From NCBI RefSeq assembly GCF_000002425.4, contig NC_037270.1:13675259-13739258 (forward strand): 64,000 bases of DNA, read 5' to 3'. Shown here piece by piece: positions 1 to 10,780 of the stretch (its first letter is position 1; each line of letters starts with the position of its first letter). The position numbers and the translations under genes are program-made. Origin of the DNA: Physcomitrium patens. Its lineage: Eukaryota > Streptophyta > Bryopsida > Funariales > Funariaceae. Under the pieces are notes generated by a model. The model saw nothing but the letters and a program-made list of their open reading frames with translations, searched no databases and was not told the DNA's origin.

Positions 1-165
1 ACATTCATCATGAAAAAAAAAAACAAATTATCTCTATATTCATGTTTCCACTAATGGATTTGTAACCAATAAAAACCAACCACATTCATCATGACTACCA
101 TATTCTTCATCAAAGGTGGATCTATTTAGTAAAAACATGGGTCTATTTAAAATTCCCATACATAC

Positions 166-186
166 ATATATATATATATATATATT
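166..186. repeat. TA dinucleotide microsatellite
   Basis: An uninterrupted run of alternating T and A, about ten repeat units, seen directly. Confidence 0.9.
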
Positions 187-554
187 AATATTATTATTTT
201 GCCTTGGAGCTGATTCTCGACAACCCAACCACCCCAAAACCCAAGAGAATCTCAAATTTATTTTAAACTTTCCCACATTCTTTTTCCAGTGTTAAGTTCC
301 GTTAACAGGGGAATCGGAAACAAGTTTGCTTTGGGGCAAATGATTGTTCCCATACGTTCCCCAGGAGTTACAAAAGCCAAGAGATCGGGAACGCGGGATC
401 TTCCACCTTCCTATGATGACTAAGCATTGGCTGTACTAAAAATACGTATTTTGTACACGATACATTCAAATACATATTGGTTCAATGTACTAGATCTATG
501 TGCGGGCTTGCCAACGACGCACTGGTGCAGTATCCCACAATGTGTGGCACGCGA

Positions 555-667
555 GGCATTGGATGTCATCGAAGAATTTTCCCCAGTTGCAAAAATCTTT
601 CCACCCTCGGCATCGGATGTCATCGAAGAATTTTCCCCAATTGCAAATTTTTTTCCACCCTCGGCAT
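555..667. repeat. 54-bp tandem duplication, two copies
   Basis: The pentamer GGCAT recurs at 555, 609 and 663. The two 54-bp units between these points differ at only a few positions (for example CAGTTGC versus CAATTGC). The third GGCAT is where the next unit would begin but it diverges at once. The unit length is 18 codons, so reading frames pass through both copies. Confidence 0.9.
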
Positions 668-1208
668 TACTGGCTCCGAAGTGACCAGTTCCCCGCAGGC
701 CAATCATTGGCGGAACTCCTCACGAAAGGATCTAGTCTGTGGGAGAAAACGGCTCTTCAACCACGCCCCAGTTGCGCTCTCACAGGAGTCGCAGAAAACC
801 ATGCGTATTCTCCCCCTCCCCCGCCTTTGAGCCTATTCTCCCTCGAGCCTCGCCGACACGAATGCAAGCACGGAACTGGACCTCCCTTCGCAATGAAAAA
901 ACTAACCCAAGAGCAGCCGAAAGTTTCCGGAGATGAGCAATCCATCGCACGGTACGAAACGCTTCCCGAAGAGACAACACTTCGTGTCCAGACCAGGGTT
1001 TCAATATTCCGCGGCGCGATTCGGGTTCTGAAACAAGCAGACCACAATCGCAGTGTAGTCAATTACCTGAACACGAGTCCAATCAACGTTGAATTCCTAA
1101 TTTTGGTTGCTGCGGAAAGGTCCACCCCGCGATTGAACTTTTATTTATTTATTTTTATTTTTTATCACGCGTTATGGAATACAGTACACAGACGAACCCC
1201 AACCTTGT

Positions 1209-1216
1209 TATAAATA
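1209..1216 (+). promoter_or_regulatory. TATA box, candidate promoter of the bZIP gene
   Basis: TATAAATA lies about 340 bp before the proposed leader-intron donor and is followed at 1222-1230 by AAACCCTAA, a telo-box of the kind found near plant transcription starts. A start about 25-30 bp downstream would place exon 1 from roughly 1240. No transcript evidence is available, so the start point is inferred. Confidence 0.5.
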
Positions 1217-1276
1217 TACGAAAACCCTAAGTAGACATCCAAGTGGACCCATCTTACCAATGTCCAACAGAATCTC

Positions 1277-1315
1277 GCCACGTTAAAAGGAGACGTGGCA
1301 CTACCATCGACGTGG
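1277..1315 (+). promoter_or_regulatory. cluster of three ACGT-core (G-box/C-box-like) sites
   Basis: GCCACGTT (1277-1284) and GACGTGGC (1292-1299) form an inverted pair with a 7-bp gap. A third site, GACGTGG, follows at 1309-1315. ACGT-core sites of this type are the known targets of GBF-type bZIP proteins, and the gene downstream encodes such a protein, so autoregulation is plausible but unproven. If the TATA box at 1209 is right, these sites lie just downstream of the transcription start. Confidence 0.55.
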
Positions 1316-1359
1316 AGGATCCGAAGGTAGAAAGGAGCAGGGGCTGAGATCGGACGGTC

Positions 1360-1536
1360 ATGGGTGGGGGGATGCTTTCCACCGTGGTGAGGCTTCGTTT
1401 CGCCGCTGTCTTTGCTTTGCCTTGTTGGCTTCGCAGTCGGTTGAGGTGGATGCCGCCCCGCGAGAAGATCTTCATGGCCTGGCTCGTCGATTGGACTGGA
1501 ATTCCACTTCGATTACCGCTGCGGAGGCTCTGCTGA
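1360..1536 (+). CDS. upstream ORF (58 codons) in the 5' leader of the bZIP gene
   Basis: An ATG at 1360 opens a 58-residue frame that stops at 1534-1536, only 11 nt before the proposed leader-intron donor at 1548. The predicted peptide begins MGGGM, has a hydrophobic stretch (residues about 15-25) and a basic end (RLPLRRLC). It does not match the sucrose-control uORF peptide of group-S bZIP genes as I remember it. Two shorter uORFs share the leader: 1260-1286 (8 residues) and, in exon 2, 2694-2714 (6 residues). If exon 1 is transcribed as proposed, the main start codon lies behind at least three AUGs, so strong translational control would be expected. Whether the peptide is conserved is unknown. 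Confidence 0.4.
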   Translation: MGGGMLSTVVRLRFAAVFALPCWLRSRLRWMPPREKIFMAWLVDWTGIPLRLPLRRLC

Positions 1537-1547
1537 CGAACGCTGAG

Positions 1548-2669
1548 GTGGGCTGATGAGGATTTTTTTAGTTTTAGTTTTAGCTTTAGTTTTTATTTTT
1601 TGTAGTTTTTGGTTTCCATGCGGAGTTCATTGCAGAGAGGATGGTTTCCATGAGAGAAATCGAGGGTTGTCATTCCGAGGGGGAGAGAGATGGGCAGAGA
1701 TTTTCGCATTGCTGTTGATTGATTTCGTGAGAGCCGGGGGCGGTGCTGAGGGTGTGACGTCGAGCGAGGGTTGTGCCTTTTTTGTTTTTTTTTTTGTTTT
1801 TTCCTCCTTTCTTTCCGGGCTCTTCCTTCTCCTCCTTCTGCGGTATGCTTTTGTCTGGCTTGTCTGGCTGGATTGTTTGTCTGTCCCATTTGGGTCTCTC
1901 ACTTCCACATCTGCTCGTGTGCTGCTGCCTTGGCATGCTCTGCTGTCATGTCATCTGCCAACTCTTTTTCGTGGGTGGTGTGTGTTGGGTGAGTGCGTAT
2001 CCATCAGGGCGGAGGGTTGACTCTCCTTTACTCTGTTGTTGTGCTGCTGATCTTGGTTTGTCTGCAGCCACCATGTCGAGTTTGCGTCGTCTCGATGCTC
2101 CTGGCTGTTGGTGAAATTTGTTGAGCGCTTGCAGTGACATGGTTTTGGTTTATTGCCGTGAGGTGGTGGGTCGAGTCTCAGGTATTGTTGGGTTGGAAGT
2201 GTTCGCGTCTTCATTGTTGTTGTGCTAGTGAGGTGAGAAGGGTGTTGATAGTTAGAGCTTCGATTGCATGTTGGAGTTAGGAAACCCTGATACTTAGTGT
2301 TATTGATTGCGTGGCGTGGAAATATTAGTGGGTGCCCTTGTCGTGCGTTGGAGGTGGTAGTAATGCGGTCGAAAGAGGTTTGTGAGGAGAGTTTGAGAGG
2401 GTAGTAGACGAGTTGGGGTTGGAGTATTTGTCTGTTTGAGGATGACAAGCGACTCAGAAAAGTTGGGGAGACCCTCATGGTAGGGCTTGATGAGGATGGT
2501 CCTGGTATTTTATTTGATTTTGATTTGTTTTACGTTTTTTCCCTCCCCAAGTTCCTGCACTTTGAGAGTGCTCAGTTACAAGGCTGATGTCTCTCTATGA
2601 TGATGCCGAGCTCCTCTCATGACCTTTTGCCTTGTAATTTATTCTCTAGTAGCTTTTTCTCTACCGCAG
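1548..2669 (+). other. leader (5'-UTR) intron of the bZIP gene
   Basis: The donor is GAG/GTGGGC at 1545-1553. The acceptor follows a pyrimidine-rich tract and is CTACCGCAG/G at 2661-2670; a second AG at 2675-2676 is an alternative. The interior is T-rich, as in plant introns, and no reading frame in it has a recognisable domain. Splicing joins exon 1 (about 1240-1547) to the 125-nt leader piece before the ATG at 2795. The call rests on splice-site appearance only. Confidence 0.5.
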
Positions 2670-2693
2670 GCCGCAGGTGTTGATGTGGACGTC

Positions 2694-2714
2694 ATGATCA
2701 GAGGAGCTTCCTGA
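2694..2714 (+). CDS. minimal uORF (6 residues) just upstream of the main ATG
   Basis: ATG at 2694 followed by five sense codons and TGA. It lies in the second leader exon, 80 nt before the main start, and would be met by scanning ribosomes whichever leader acceptor is used. Coding in the sense of a stable product is unlikely; a regulatory effect is possible. Confidence 0.3.
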   Translation: MIRGAS

Positions 2715-2794
2715 CAGTCGGTTTCGCAAGCGAGGGTTTCATTATTTGGGGAACAATTGTATTTCCAATCGAGGTTTGAGGACGCATACAAGCG

Positions 2795-4375
2795 ATGGGG
2801 ACAGCAGAGGAGACGGTAGTCATTCCACCCGCCACCTCTAAGGCTCCAAAAACCAGCAGCGCCACTGCCAACACAACTGCCACAAAGTCTCTGATTCCCC
2901 TTGCGTCTCATGATCCCGACGCGCAGGCGGGCGCTCATGGATACAACGAATGGCTGGCTGCTTTCCAGGCATACTACCAGGCGGGAGCTCAGCCACCTGT
3001 GGGTGGGTTCCCGCATCCCTACATGTGGGGAGGTCAGCCCGTAATGCCACCAGGCTACAGGGGGCCACACCCTTCCTACGGCGCCATGTACCCACCAGGA
3101 GGAATGTATGGACACCCCATGTACGGGCAGTACGGGACTCCGGCGCCGGAAGCAGCGACTGGCGTGGAGCAGGGAGCAGACGGGAAAACTGAGGCCAAAA
3201 GTGGTGAAGGTGCGAAGCTTTCGACTTTGAAAAAATCTAAGAACGGGAAGGGCGGTCTACAGCCCTCGAAGAATGCTGAGGCCGGAGGGAAAGGGAATGG
3301 GGTGCCGCAGAACGTAATCAATGGTGAACGAGAGCACGACGACGAAACGGGGACTGATGACGGTGGTTCCACGGATGCAAGCAGAGAGGAAAATGCGCAG
3401 AACTTGTTGGGAGGCAAGCGGAGTTTCGAGCAGATGGCGATGGAGGCCGTGGGAGCGCCGCCGTACATGCCACCCCCGGGTGCCGTATCGGGCGCCCCGG
3501 CACCTACGGTTGGGACCCCAGGGCCAGGGGGAAGTTTGGACATGAGCTTGGACTATTGGACTGCAGGGTCACTCTCGCAGGCGAAGGGAGGGAAGCAGAC
3601 GTCTGGGAGTCCTTCGACGAGCGCTCCACCAGCAGAACTGTGGCTGACGGACGAGCGAGAGGTGAAAAGGCAGAGGAGGAAGCAGTCTAATCGGGAGTCT
3701 GCGAGAAGATCTCGACTGAGGAAGCAGGCGGAGTGCGAGGAGTTAGGCAACCGAGTGGAAACGCTCACGGCAGAGAACATGACCCTGCTGACGGAGTTGA
3801 ACCGGATGACGGAAGAGTGCAAGAGATTGCAGGCGGAGAATGGCTCTCTGGTGCAGAAGATCCGCGGCACACCGGTATCGGAGATGGGTGGTGCACATGC
3901 TGCTGCTGCAGACGCGGGAGATGTTGCTCCCGTGGGTGGGGAGAACGAGGCAGTGTTGTCAGCGAAGGAGATAGAAGAGTCACAGAATGATGGGAACGGA
4001 AACATCACGAAGCCGAAAGAGGGGAAGCCTGCAGGTAGAGTAAAAAACATACATAAACGTGTATGAATTATTTGTTGTGGATGTTGATGTCTGGGTTTCC
4101 AAGCCGGTGTATTTTAGTGCTTTTAGGGTGCATCCTGTTTGCAGTGTGGGTATTACGTCTCGGGAACGGTGGCGGGAATCGGTTGGTATGGTGTCAAGAT
4201 TTTGAATGTATGTGCTGTTCAGTTGTTCGTACGTTGTATGCAAATTCACTTATGCGTTTGGATCGTGTGCGTTAGATTCCGTTGTTGATTCATGCAGTCT
4301 CTGTTCAATTGATGTTCTGCAGTTAACGGTGGCTCAGGTACGAAAGTTCAAGAGGAGCAAGCTGCAGCTACATAG
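2795..4375 (+). CDS. GBF-type bZIP transcription factor
   Basis: Nuclear DNA-binding protein expected to bind G-box (CACGTG-like) promoter elements as a dimer. The main exon runs 2795-4034. A phase-1 donor (GCAG/GTAGAG) and an acceptor after TTCTGCAG (4322) give a last exon 4323-4375, for 430 residues; without splicing the frame ends at 4066 (423 residues). Residues 50-114 are the proline/glycine/tyrosine-rich MFMR-type domain of plant GBFs (PYMWGG, MYPPGGMYGHPMY). Residues 290-311 are the basic region with the N-x7-R signature (N299, R307), doubling as a nuclear localisation signal. The zipper has heptad positions L317, L324, L331, M338, L345, L352. Residues 115-240 are low-complexity, Gly/Lys/Glu-rich. 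The start is the first ATG of this frame and begins the conserved part. GC content is much higher than in the flanks. No frameshift or stop is seen, so the gene looks functional. Confidence 0.9.
4035..4322 (+). other. proposed last intron of the bZIP gene
   Basis: A 288-bp T-rich interval with donor GTAGAG and acceptor TTGATGTTCTGCAG. Splicing replaces the unspliced end (residues 415-423) with 17 residues and a TAG at 4373-4375. The interval contains in-frame stops, as expected of an intron. An unspliced or retained-intron form would still give a complete bZIP, so the effect on function is small. Confidence 0.5.
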
Positions 4376-5200
4376 GCTTGGAGGTTCTGGGTCGGAGCTG
4401 GCGAATCGGTGGGGGTTCCAACAAAACGATTTCGAATTTTCCCTCTTTCTACACGCCCCTCTATAAATCATGTACAATTTAACTCTGCACAAACATTTGA
4501 ATTCTTCCACAGATGGGTGTCCTGTTCGAGGGATGGTTGGTGACTGGGAGAGGTTAGAGTGAATAGTTTATTTCACTGCTGCGCTGGTCCAGCATTCTTT
4601 GAAAGTAGCAGCGAACACTCAAGGTGATGTTTAGGATAATTGGTAGTTGCTTTTGTACATTTTCACACGTCGCGCAACGGTGGTTTCATTTTTATTTAAA
4701 TGCAAATCTGGGTTGGAAGTTACATGTGGGGTGCATGGTGAGTGTTTTGGCGTTTTTTGTTACTCTGGCTGTGTGCGGTGCTTGCGTGCTGCTTCTGTTT
4801 GGACTGTACTTCCTTGTTTTTGGATAATATCTTGCTCTGTTCTGGATGCTCTACTAGTTCTTGCATTAATTGCCCCGTCCTAGAGTTGAGTATCATATGA
4901 ATATGTGCGCTTCTGTTTGATATTTTTTGGCTTGATTGAGTACTGCTGTAGTGATTTTGCTGGTGTTGTGCGGGTCCAGTGTCACAATGAAATGTCGATC
5001 TTTTCAGAAGTAAGTATTTTTGGATGCACAATTGTGAAACTGTTGATTACAGGTCCTGCATATTCTGCGACCTTTTCTTTAAAGTTGCTACTGAAGGTCT
5101 CAAGGATTGCATCGATGGCAGCATTCATTGTCACAAAGTGGTCTAAGATGGTAACTAAAAATTCACATTTTTCTACATTTTGGTGATATTTCAATGAAAA
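4376..5200 (+). other. 3' flank of the bZIP gene
   Basis: No supported gene. The sequence is T-rich and of intermediate GC content, consistent with a 3' UTR grading into intergenic DNA. No clear AATAAA signal directly after the stop was found, so the transcript end cannot be placed. Confidence 0.4.
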
Positions 5201-5810
5201 TGTACATACTAAGTGGCTGAGGGTAATTCACCAAGTAGCAAGAGAGTCATCTTGATATTAATTGATGCTGTATTAAAGATATTATTCAAGTACATGATTA
5301 CATGTTAAACTTGTTCATTGATTTAAACATGAAAAGTCAAAATGAGTTTGATGCCCTCTTTAGGTATGAAAATTACATTTTAAAATTATATTATAATCTT
5401 AATAAATATTTGGTTGATAAGTGAAAAAAAATAACACTTAATTATTGGTTGTCAATGTCGCAAAGCATATATAGGCTCTCAAATAATTTCTATGTTGCAA
5501 GAGCATGATTATACTTTGTTGGTTATTGTACAATGCTCATCATGTTTTTTGTATAAAAATGAAGATTCTATTAGAAACATATTTAAGTTGTTTAATGATG
5601 GATCTAATTGTTCTAATAACAATAAAAATCAGTATTAATCAGTACAACTTGTTATTAAACTTCAATAGAAAGACACTGAATTCTAATTTTTTTAATTAAA
5701 ATTATTAGAACATTATTAATTAGATGTATTAAGTTGTACTTGGTTGGTGAAGCTTTAAAATTTTGAGTTGAGATTTTGAAACATTTGAAGAGGAATAAAA
5801 TTAGATTTTA

Positions 5811-5874
5811 TTAATAGATGTGATTCTAATTTTATGAATTTATTAATAGATGTGATTCTAATTTTATGATTCTA
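5811..5874. repeat. 32-bp tandem duplication
   Basis: The motif TTAATAGATGTGATTC starts at 5811 and again at 5843, with the sequence between and after it also repeated. Two copies, period 32 bp. Confidence 0.85.
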
Positions 5875-5989
5875 ATATTAAGATTTATTTAAAATGACAT
5901 TGTTGTTGAAAAGACTCATCTTATTTTTTATTATTTTAATGTACTAATTATAATCTTGGTTGTTGTTGTGATAAAAAAAGATGCATTGA

Positions 5990-6022
<33 letters not shown>

Positions 6023-7508
6023 TTCATATTAATATAATAGATTTCATCATTTCTTTCAAATATTGCTATTGCCATGAGATCTTTGATGTATTAAAAAAAT
6101 CATACAAGTAATAAAAATAGAAAGTTGTTAAAGCTACACCTCTCGTAGCCATTTCATGATTGATTTCGTCTCTATTTCTTGTTTCTATCTCTGTCCTCTA
6201 ATCCCATCTCTTATTCCAAGCCTCCCTATTTTCAACTTTTGTTCCGAATTCTCCCATTCATGTTCTTAGCCTAGGACAAGCTCCACTTCACACTTCCTCC
6301 CTCCTTCCCTCCTCCTCTATGAAATGAGATTGATGGAGTTTAGGTCATTAATTAAGAATTATTGTCATTGGTAAAGTTAGGGAAGAATGATGTTTTTTTT
6401 CTGCAAGATGACAATGGCATAGAGTTGCTCAAATTGGTGATAATAGTGCTTAGGCATCAAACAAAATGATGAGTCCTTGATTAGAAGGCTCCTCCTTACA
6501 TTCAAAATAAAGTTTGAATAGATGTGAGATGGTATTTGAAGTTGCTTGGAGTCTCCAATTGTCATCTCTCCAATGATTGCTTTGTAAGTTCCTATGTGCC
6601 TACACAAATGGAAGCAATTGTATTACTTACCATGCGAATGGCTACATTGTTTCCTTATTTCAATTAGTGCTACAAGTTTTGGAGTCACTAAAGTAAAATA
6701 CTAAAAAATCAACAATTTAGTAAAAAAGCTAGATGTTATTCACATCATTTTTTATTTTTATTTTTATGATTTTTATGATTAATAAGAAATTGAGAATTAA
6801 CCCTAAGATGTAACAATGATTTTTTTTTAGTATACATTCTATTAAAAATCTTGATTTTAATTAATAGTAATTATAAAATTAAAATATATAAACAATATAA
6901 ACCTAAAGATAAAACTTTAAATTTATTTTAAATAACTGATAAAAATTCTTAAGTAATTGAATTTTTTTAGAAAATTAGAAATTGAATAAAATATCAGAAA
7001 TAATATAAACACAAAATATTAGTTTAAAACTAGAACAAATATATTTTCATGAACTTTTAAAAAACTATATAAAAATAAAAAAAAGTATATATATATACAT
7101 ATTAAAATAATTAACAAAAGGATAATTTTTTAAGTTAATATTTTTATATAGAATAATTTTTATATTTTTATTTAATGAAACAATTATGACTTCAATATAA
7201 TTTCAAATAAAAATATACATTAAATTCAATGAGTGTTTTATAAAAATCAATTAAAGGTTTCAAAAATACATTATTTCCAAATTTTTGATTTTTTTAATAT
7301 AAGAAGTATGAATTTATTTATAATATTACTTATAAATATAAAATCTTAAAAATAATATAAATTTAATTTGATAAATCCAACCAAATGGAATTTATTATAT
7401 ATATATATGTTATTTTTATTTTTTAAAATAATTAAAATAGTAAATCATAGAATTATAAACTATAGATTCTATAGAAGTTTATATGCATATTTTTGCATAT
7501 AATTTTTT

Positions 7509-7739
7509 ATAAAATTCATATTCTAGTAAATTTTATTCATAAAATTATATTCAAATTTAGATGCAAATTATTCAAGCATTTGAAAGATTAGGTATAATGT
7601 TAAAACAATTAAATATTGTATTTTAATAGTGTATATTCAGTAATTTTGAAAAATGCTTGAATAATTTTCATCTAAATTTGAATATGATTCTAGTAAATTT
7701 TATTCAATAAAATTAATATTATAAAATTCATATTCTAGT
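7509..7739. repeat. hairpin with flanking direct repeats (MITE-like)
   Basis: Arms at 7547-7581 and 7651-7685 are inverted copies of 35 bp with one mismatch, around a 69-bp loop. Outside the arms, the motif ATTCTAGTAAATTTTATTCA occurs in direct orientation on both sides (about 7520 and 7687), and ATAAAATTCATATTCTAGT recurs at about 7509 and 7721. The arrangement resembles a small non-autonomous element or a foldback repeat. The family is unknown. Confidence 0.6.
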
Positions 7740-7821
7740 CAAATCTGCATCTATTAAGCGTCTTTGCAAGATATTATCAAATTTACTTACTTCTACTTAT
7801 TTCTATTTAATTTCTTTAATC

Positions 7822-7828
<7 letters not shown>

Positions 7829-7870
<42 letters not shown>
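7829..7870. repeat. AT dinucleotide microsatellite
   Basis: About 21 AT units, uninterrupted. Confidence 0.9.
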
Positions 7871-7873
<3 letters not shown>

Positions 7874-7968
7874 TTTGATTTCAATTAATGCAATAATTAC
7901 AGAGCTTCAGAGATATATTATTAAATTAATATTTTATCCATCCCTTATCATTTATAATTTATTAAGGG

Positions 7969-7972
<4 letters not shown>

Positions 7973-8000
<28 letters not shown>

Positions 8001-8029
8001 GTTTGTTTGTTTGTTTGTTTTTGTTTTTG

Positions 8030-8055
<26 letters not shown>
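7973..8055. repeat. poly-T followed by GTTT and GTTTT short repeats
   Basis: A T run (7973-8000) passes into GTTT repeats (8001-8020) and then five-base TTTTG repeats (to about 8055). The ordered change of period suggests slippage growth from one seed. The plus-strand frame through it (7764-8072) is low complexity and not a gene. Confidence 0.9.
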
Positions 8056-8060
<5 letters not shown>

Positions 8061-10150
8061 TTTTCTTTCTAATTCTATCCATCTATTTGAATTTTTATAG
8101 TTTAGACAAACTATCATCTACTTATCATTTGTGAACCAATTTATTATATACACAATCAAAGATCTCAATAATGTATTAGTTATTTTATAAAATCATAACT
8201 TGTTTATTACAATTTTAGTATATTAATTTAATTTAGTGTTAAAGAGTTACAACAAGCAATTAGAATAAATAGAAAAATAAAATATAAATTAATATTAATT
8301 GACTTTAATATATTAAAGCTTAGGAACCTTTATTAATTAGAATGTTTATTTTAAAATCTAAATTTTAATTGATTCTCTACAAATAGAAATAAAAATTTGT
8401 TATATATTTCTTATATAATGTTAAAATAGAAATTTATAAGAATTAGTTACAAAAAAAAAATTTAAAAATGATAGAATGTCATATTACTTAATCTAGATAG
8501 TTGGTCTAATATTAGAGTCTAACACCAAGTGACAATCAAGATGTCTAATATGTTCTCTCAAGTTAAAAATTTAAAATTAAAATTTATACAATTTTAAATT
8601 TCTTATATAATATAATAATAAGAATGAAGAAAATCAAGCTATAAGATAATTTCAAAAGATTTAGAGATTCAGATTACTTGATTTTAGCATCTTGTATCTA
8701 ATAGCTTTTAGTAATAAATGCATTTAAAACATGACCTTCATTTCAAGAATTTAGCAAAATTCAATATAGTTCCAAATTTCTTTATGTAATTCAATGTTAA
8801 AAAAATTAAGAAAATTTATCTATAATAAAATAATAATAGATCTTATATTAAATGTTACTTTGTTTAAAAAATTAATCTAGTAAGTAAAGCCTAAAGGCGA
8901 TTATAGTCAAAATATTTTAATGTATTTTAAACTAAAAAGATTTGTAAAAATAATTGATATAAAATTAAATTTTAAATAGAATATAAAATTAATAAGCTAC
9001 AAAGATACATTCTAAAAAAGAAATTAAAGAAATTAAGATTTAGACTTACATAGTTTTAAAATTTAAAATTTTGAGCCTTCAATTATTAAGATGTCTACAA
9101 TATAGTACCAACTTTAGAGATTTATATATATATAATAAAATTTCATAATTCTAATTTTAATATGAAATTAAAAAATCATAAGGATAATACTTACAATAAT
9201 ATATATAAAATATAGTTTTTAAAGTCATATTATATCAATAATTATGGTTCAAATGCCATTTAGGATTTATATATCCATTGACCATAGACTTTATAATATC
9301 ACAATTTCTTAGATAAAACTTTTAATATTTTTCTACTTAAAAATAAAATAAAATAAAATAAAAAAAAGAAATTATAAGAGAGATCTTACTAAATAAAGAA
9401 TAAAAGATAATATAAATATAGAATTTATTTCTAAGCCATATAACTTAATCACAACATTATTTAAGTAACTTTATATCTAAGTAAGTTATATTCAAATCTA
9501 TAGAAAGTTTGAAAGACATTCATTATATACAAAATATTTAAATAACAACATGCATAGTCTATTAGATGACTGAAGATTACATATAAAATTTTAGAATCTT
9601 TGAGATTTAGGAATTTATTTTCTATTTTTTAAACTTTAAAAATTAATATCAAAATATTTTTTTTACAATTACTCTAAAAATTTAAAATATTTTTTTATAA
9701 AAATTATTTCTATTTTTTTTATAGATTTTTTTATTTTCATCTTTTTTATAAATATGATAAAAAAATATATACCAAACATTATAAGCAATCAATTTGTGTT
9801 GTTTAAAATCCTCTTTTGAAGTCACTTATGAACTTTTTTAACGCATTATAATGAGATGTACAATAAATATTGAGAAAAATCCTTGAATTAACATTCTTAT
9901 CAAGTCAAGTCTTATAAGTGGTTTTGAGAGTGGAAAAACTTGTAAGAATTTTCTTGGCTATGGTGTTTTAGCCATTTTAATAAAGCTTTAGGATTTTTCT
10001 TATTTTCATACTTACACTCTTGAATTCTTCCTCTGTAGTATAAGAGATAGCTTCACTTAGTTTGGTATAGATTTCTAATCTTTTACTTGATGCAAATCTT
10101 TTATTTTCTTCAATTTGTAATATAGCAAGATGAAATAAAATAGATCATTA

Positions 10151-10153
<3 letters not shown>

Positions 10154-10188
<35 letters not shown>
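10154..10188. repeat. AT dinucleotide microsatellite
   Basis: About 17 AT units, uninterrupted. Confidence 0.9.
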
Positions 10189-10193
<5 letters not shown>

Positions 10194-10757
10194 TGGTTTT
10201 TTTTTGCTGCTAGATTATGGATACTATTAAATTAGGTCACTAAAAACTCAACTAGGCTATATACTAAGATATTGGAGTAGTATTGCAATGGAATACAGAG
10301 GCAATATGAAACAACAATATAAGTCACCAAAGTATAATATTACAATGCAAGAAGATCATGACAAGAAGGTCGTAGTAAAGTTGCAACATTGAATAGGATT
10401 GTTGCAAAAGAACATGTACAAGGTAATTATAGAAATAGACAAGTAAGATAGTTACTTTGGATTGTAGAGCTTGATTATAAAGAACATTACATGCAAAGTA
10501 GTAAGGTAGTTAGTAATCCACAAAGGTAAGTAATAGCAGCTTGCAATGTTTTTTTATGGCTTAAGACATCAATCCATAGTTATAAGTGAGTTACAGTGAC
10601 AAGACATGAAAGTGACTAGATTACATGGTCACACAATATTTTGTGGTTACAAGGCATGCAATAAAAGATCATACAATGACATGGCTCATTTGCAATAATA
10701 TGACCAAAGTTCATAGGGTTTTTTGGTCATAGACATAATGCACAATTATAGTATATT

Positions 10758-10780
10758 AAAAAAAAAAAAAAAAAAAAAAA
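10758..10780. repeat. poly-A tract
   Basis: A run of about 23 A. No recognisable retrocopy lies directly before it. Confidence 0.8.

Larger units (their letters stand above)
1..1208. other. upstream intergenic DNA of the bZIP gene
   Basis: I see no convincing gene here. The stretch holds a TA dinucleotide run (166-186), a 54-bp tandem duplication (555-662) and, from about 700, more GC-balanced sequence leading into the promoter of the bZIP gene. A long plus-strand frame (500-1213) crosses the tandem duplication without a stop, but it has no recognisable domain and its repeat unit is a multiple of three, which keeps frames open by chance. Confidence 0.5.
5200..10757. other. AT-rich gene desert
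   Basis: More than 5 kb of very AT-rich sequence with no reading frame that looks like a protein. It holds AT runs at 5996-6022, 7829-7870 and 10154-10188, a poly-T plus GTTT/GTTTT tract at 7973-8055, a pyrimidine-rich patch at about 6160-6320, a 32-bp tandem duplication around 5811-5874 and a hairpin with flanking direct repeats at 7509-7739. Long-decayed transposon DNA is the likeliest origin, but nothing identifiable remains. Confidence 0.6.

Noticed and set aside
500-1213. 237-codon plus-strand frame as a gene
   Set aside because: It spans a tandem duplication whose period is a multiple of three, has no recognisable domain, and overlaps the proposed promoter.
1556-2020. 154-codon frame in the leader intron
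   Set aside because: Phe/Leu/Val-rich translation of T-rich intron sequence, with no domain, and interrupted by the proposed splice signals.
7764-8072. 102-codon frame of Ile/Tyr and Phe/Cys runs
   Set aside because: It is the translation of AT and GTTT microsatellites.
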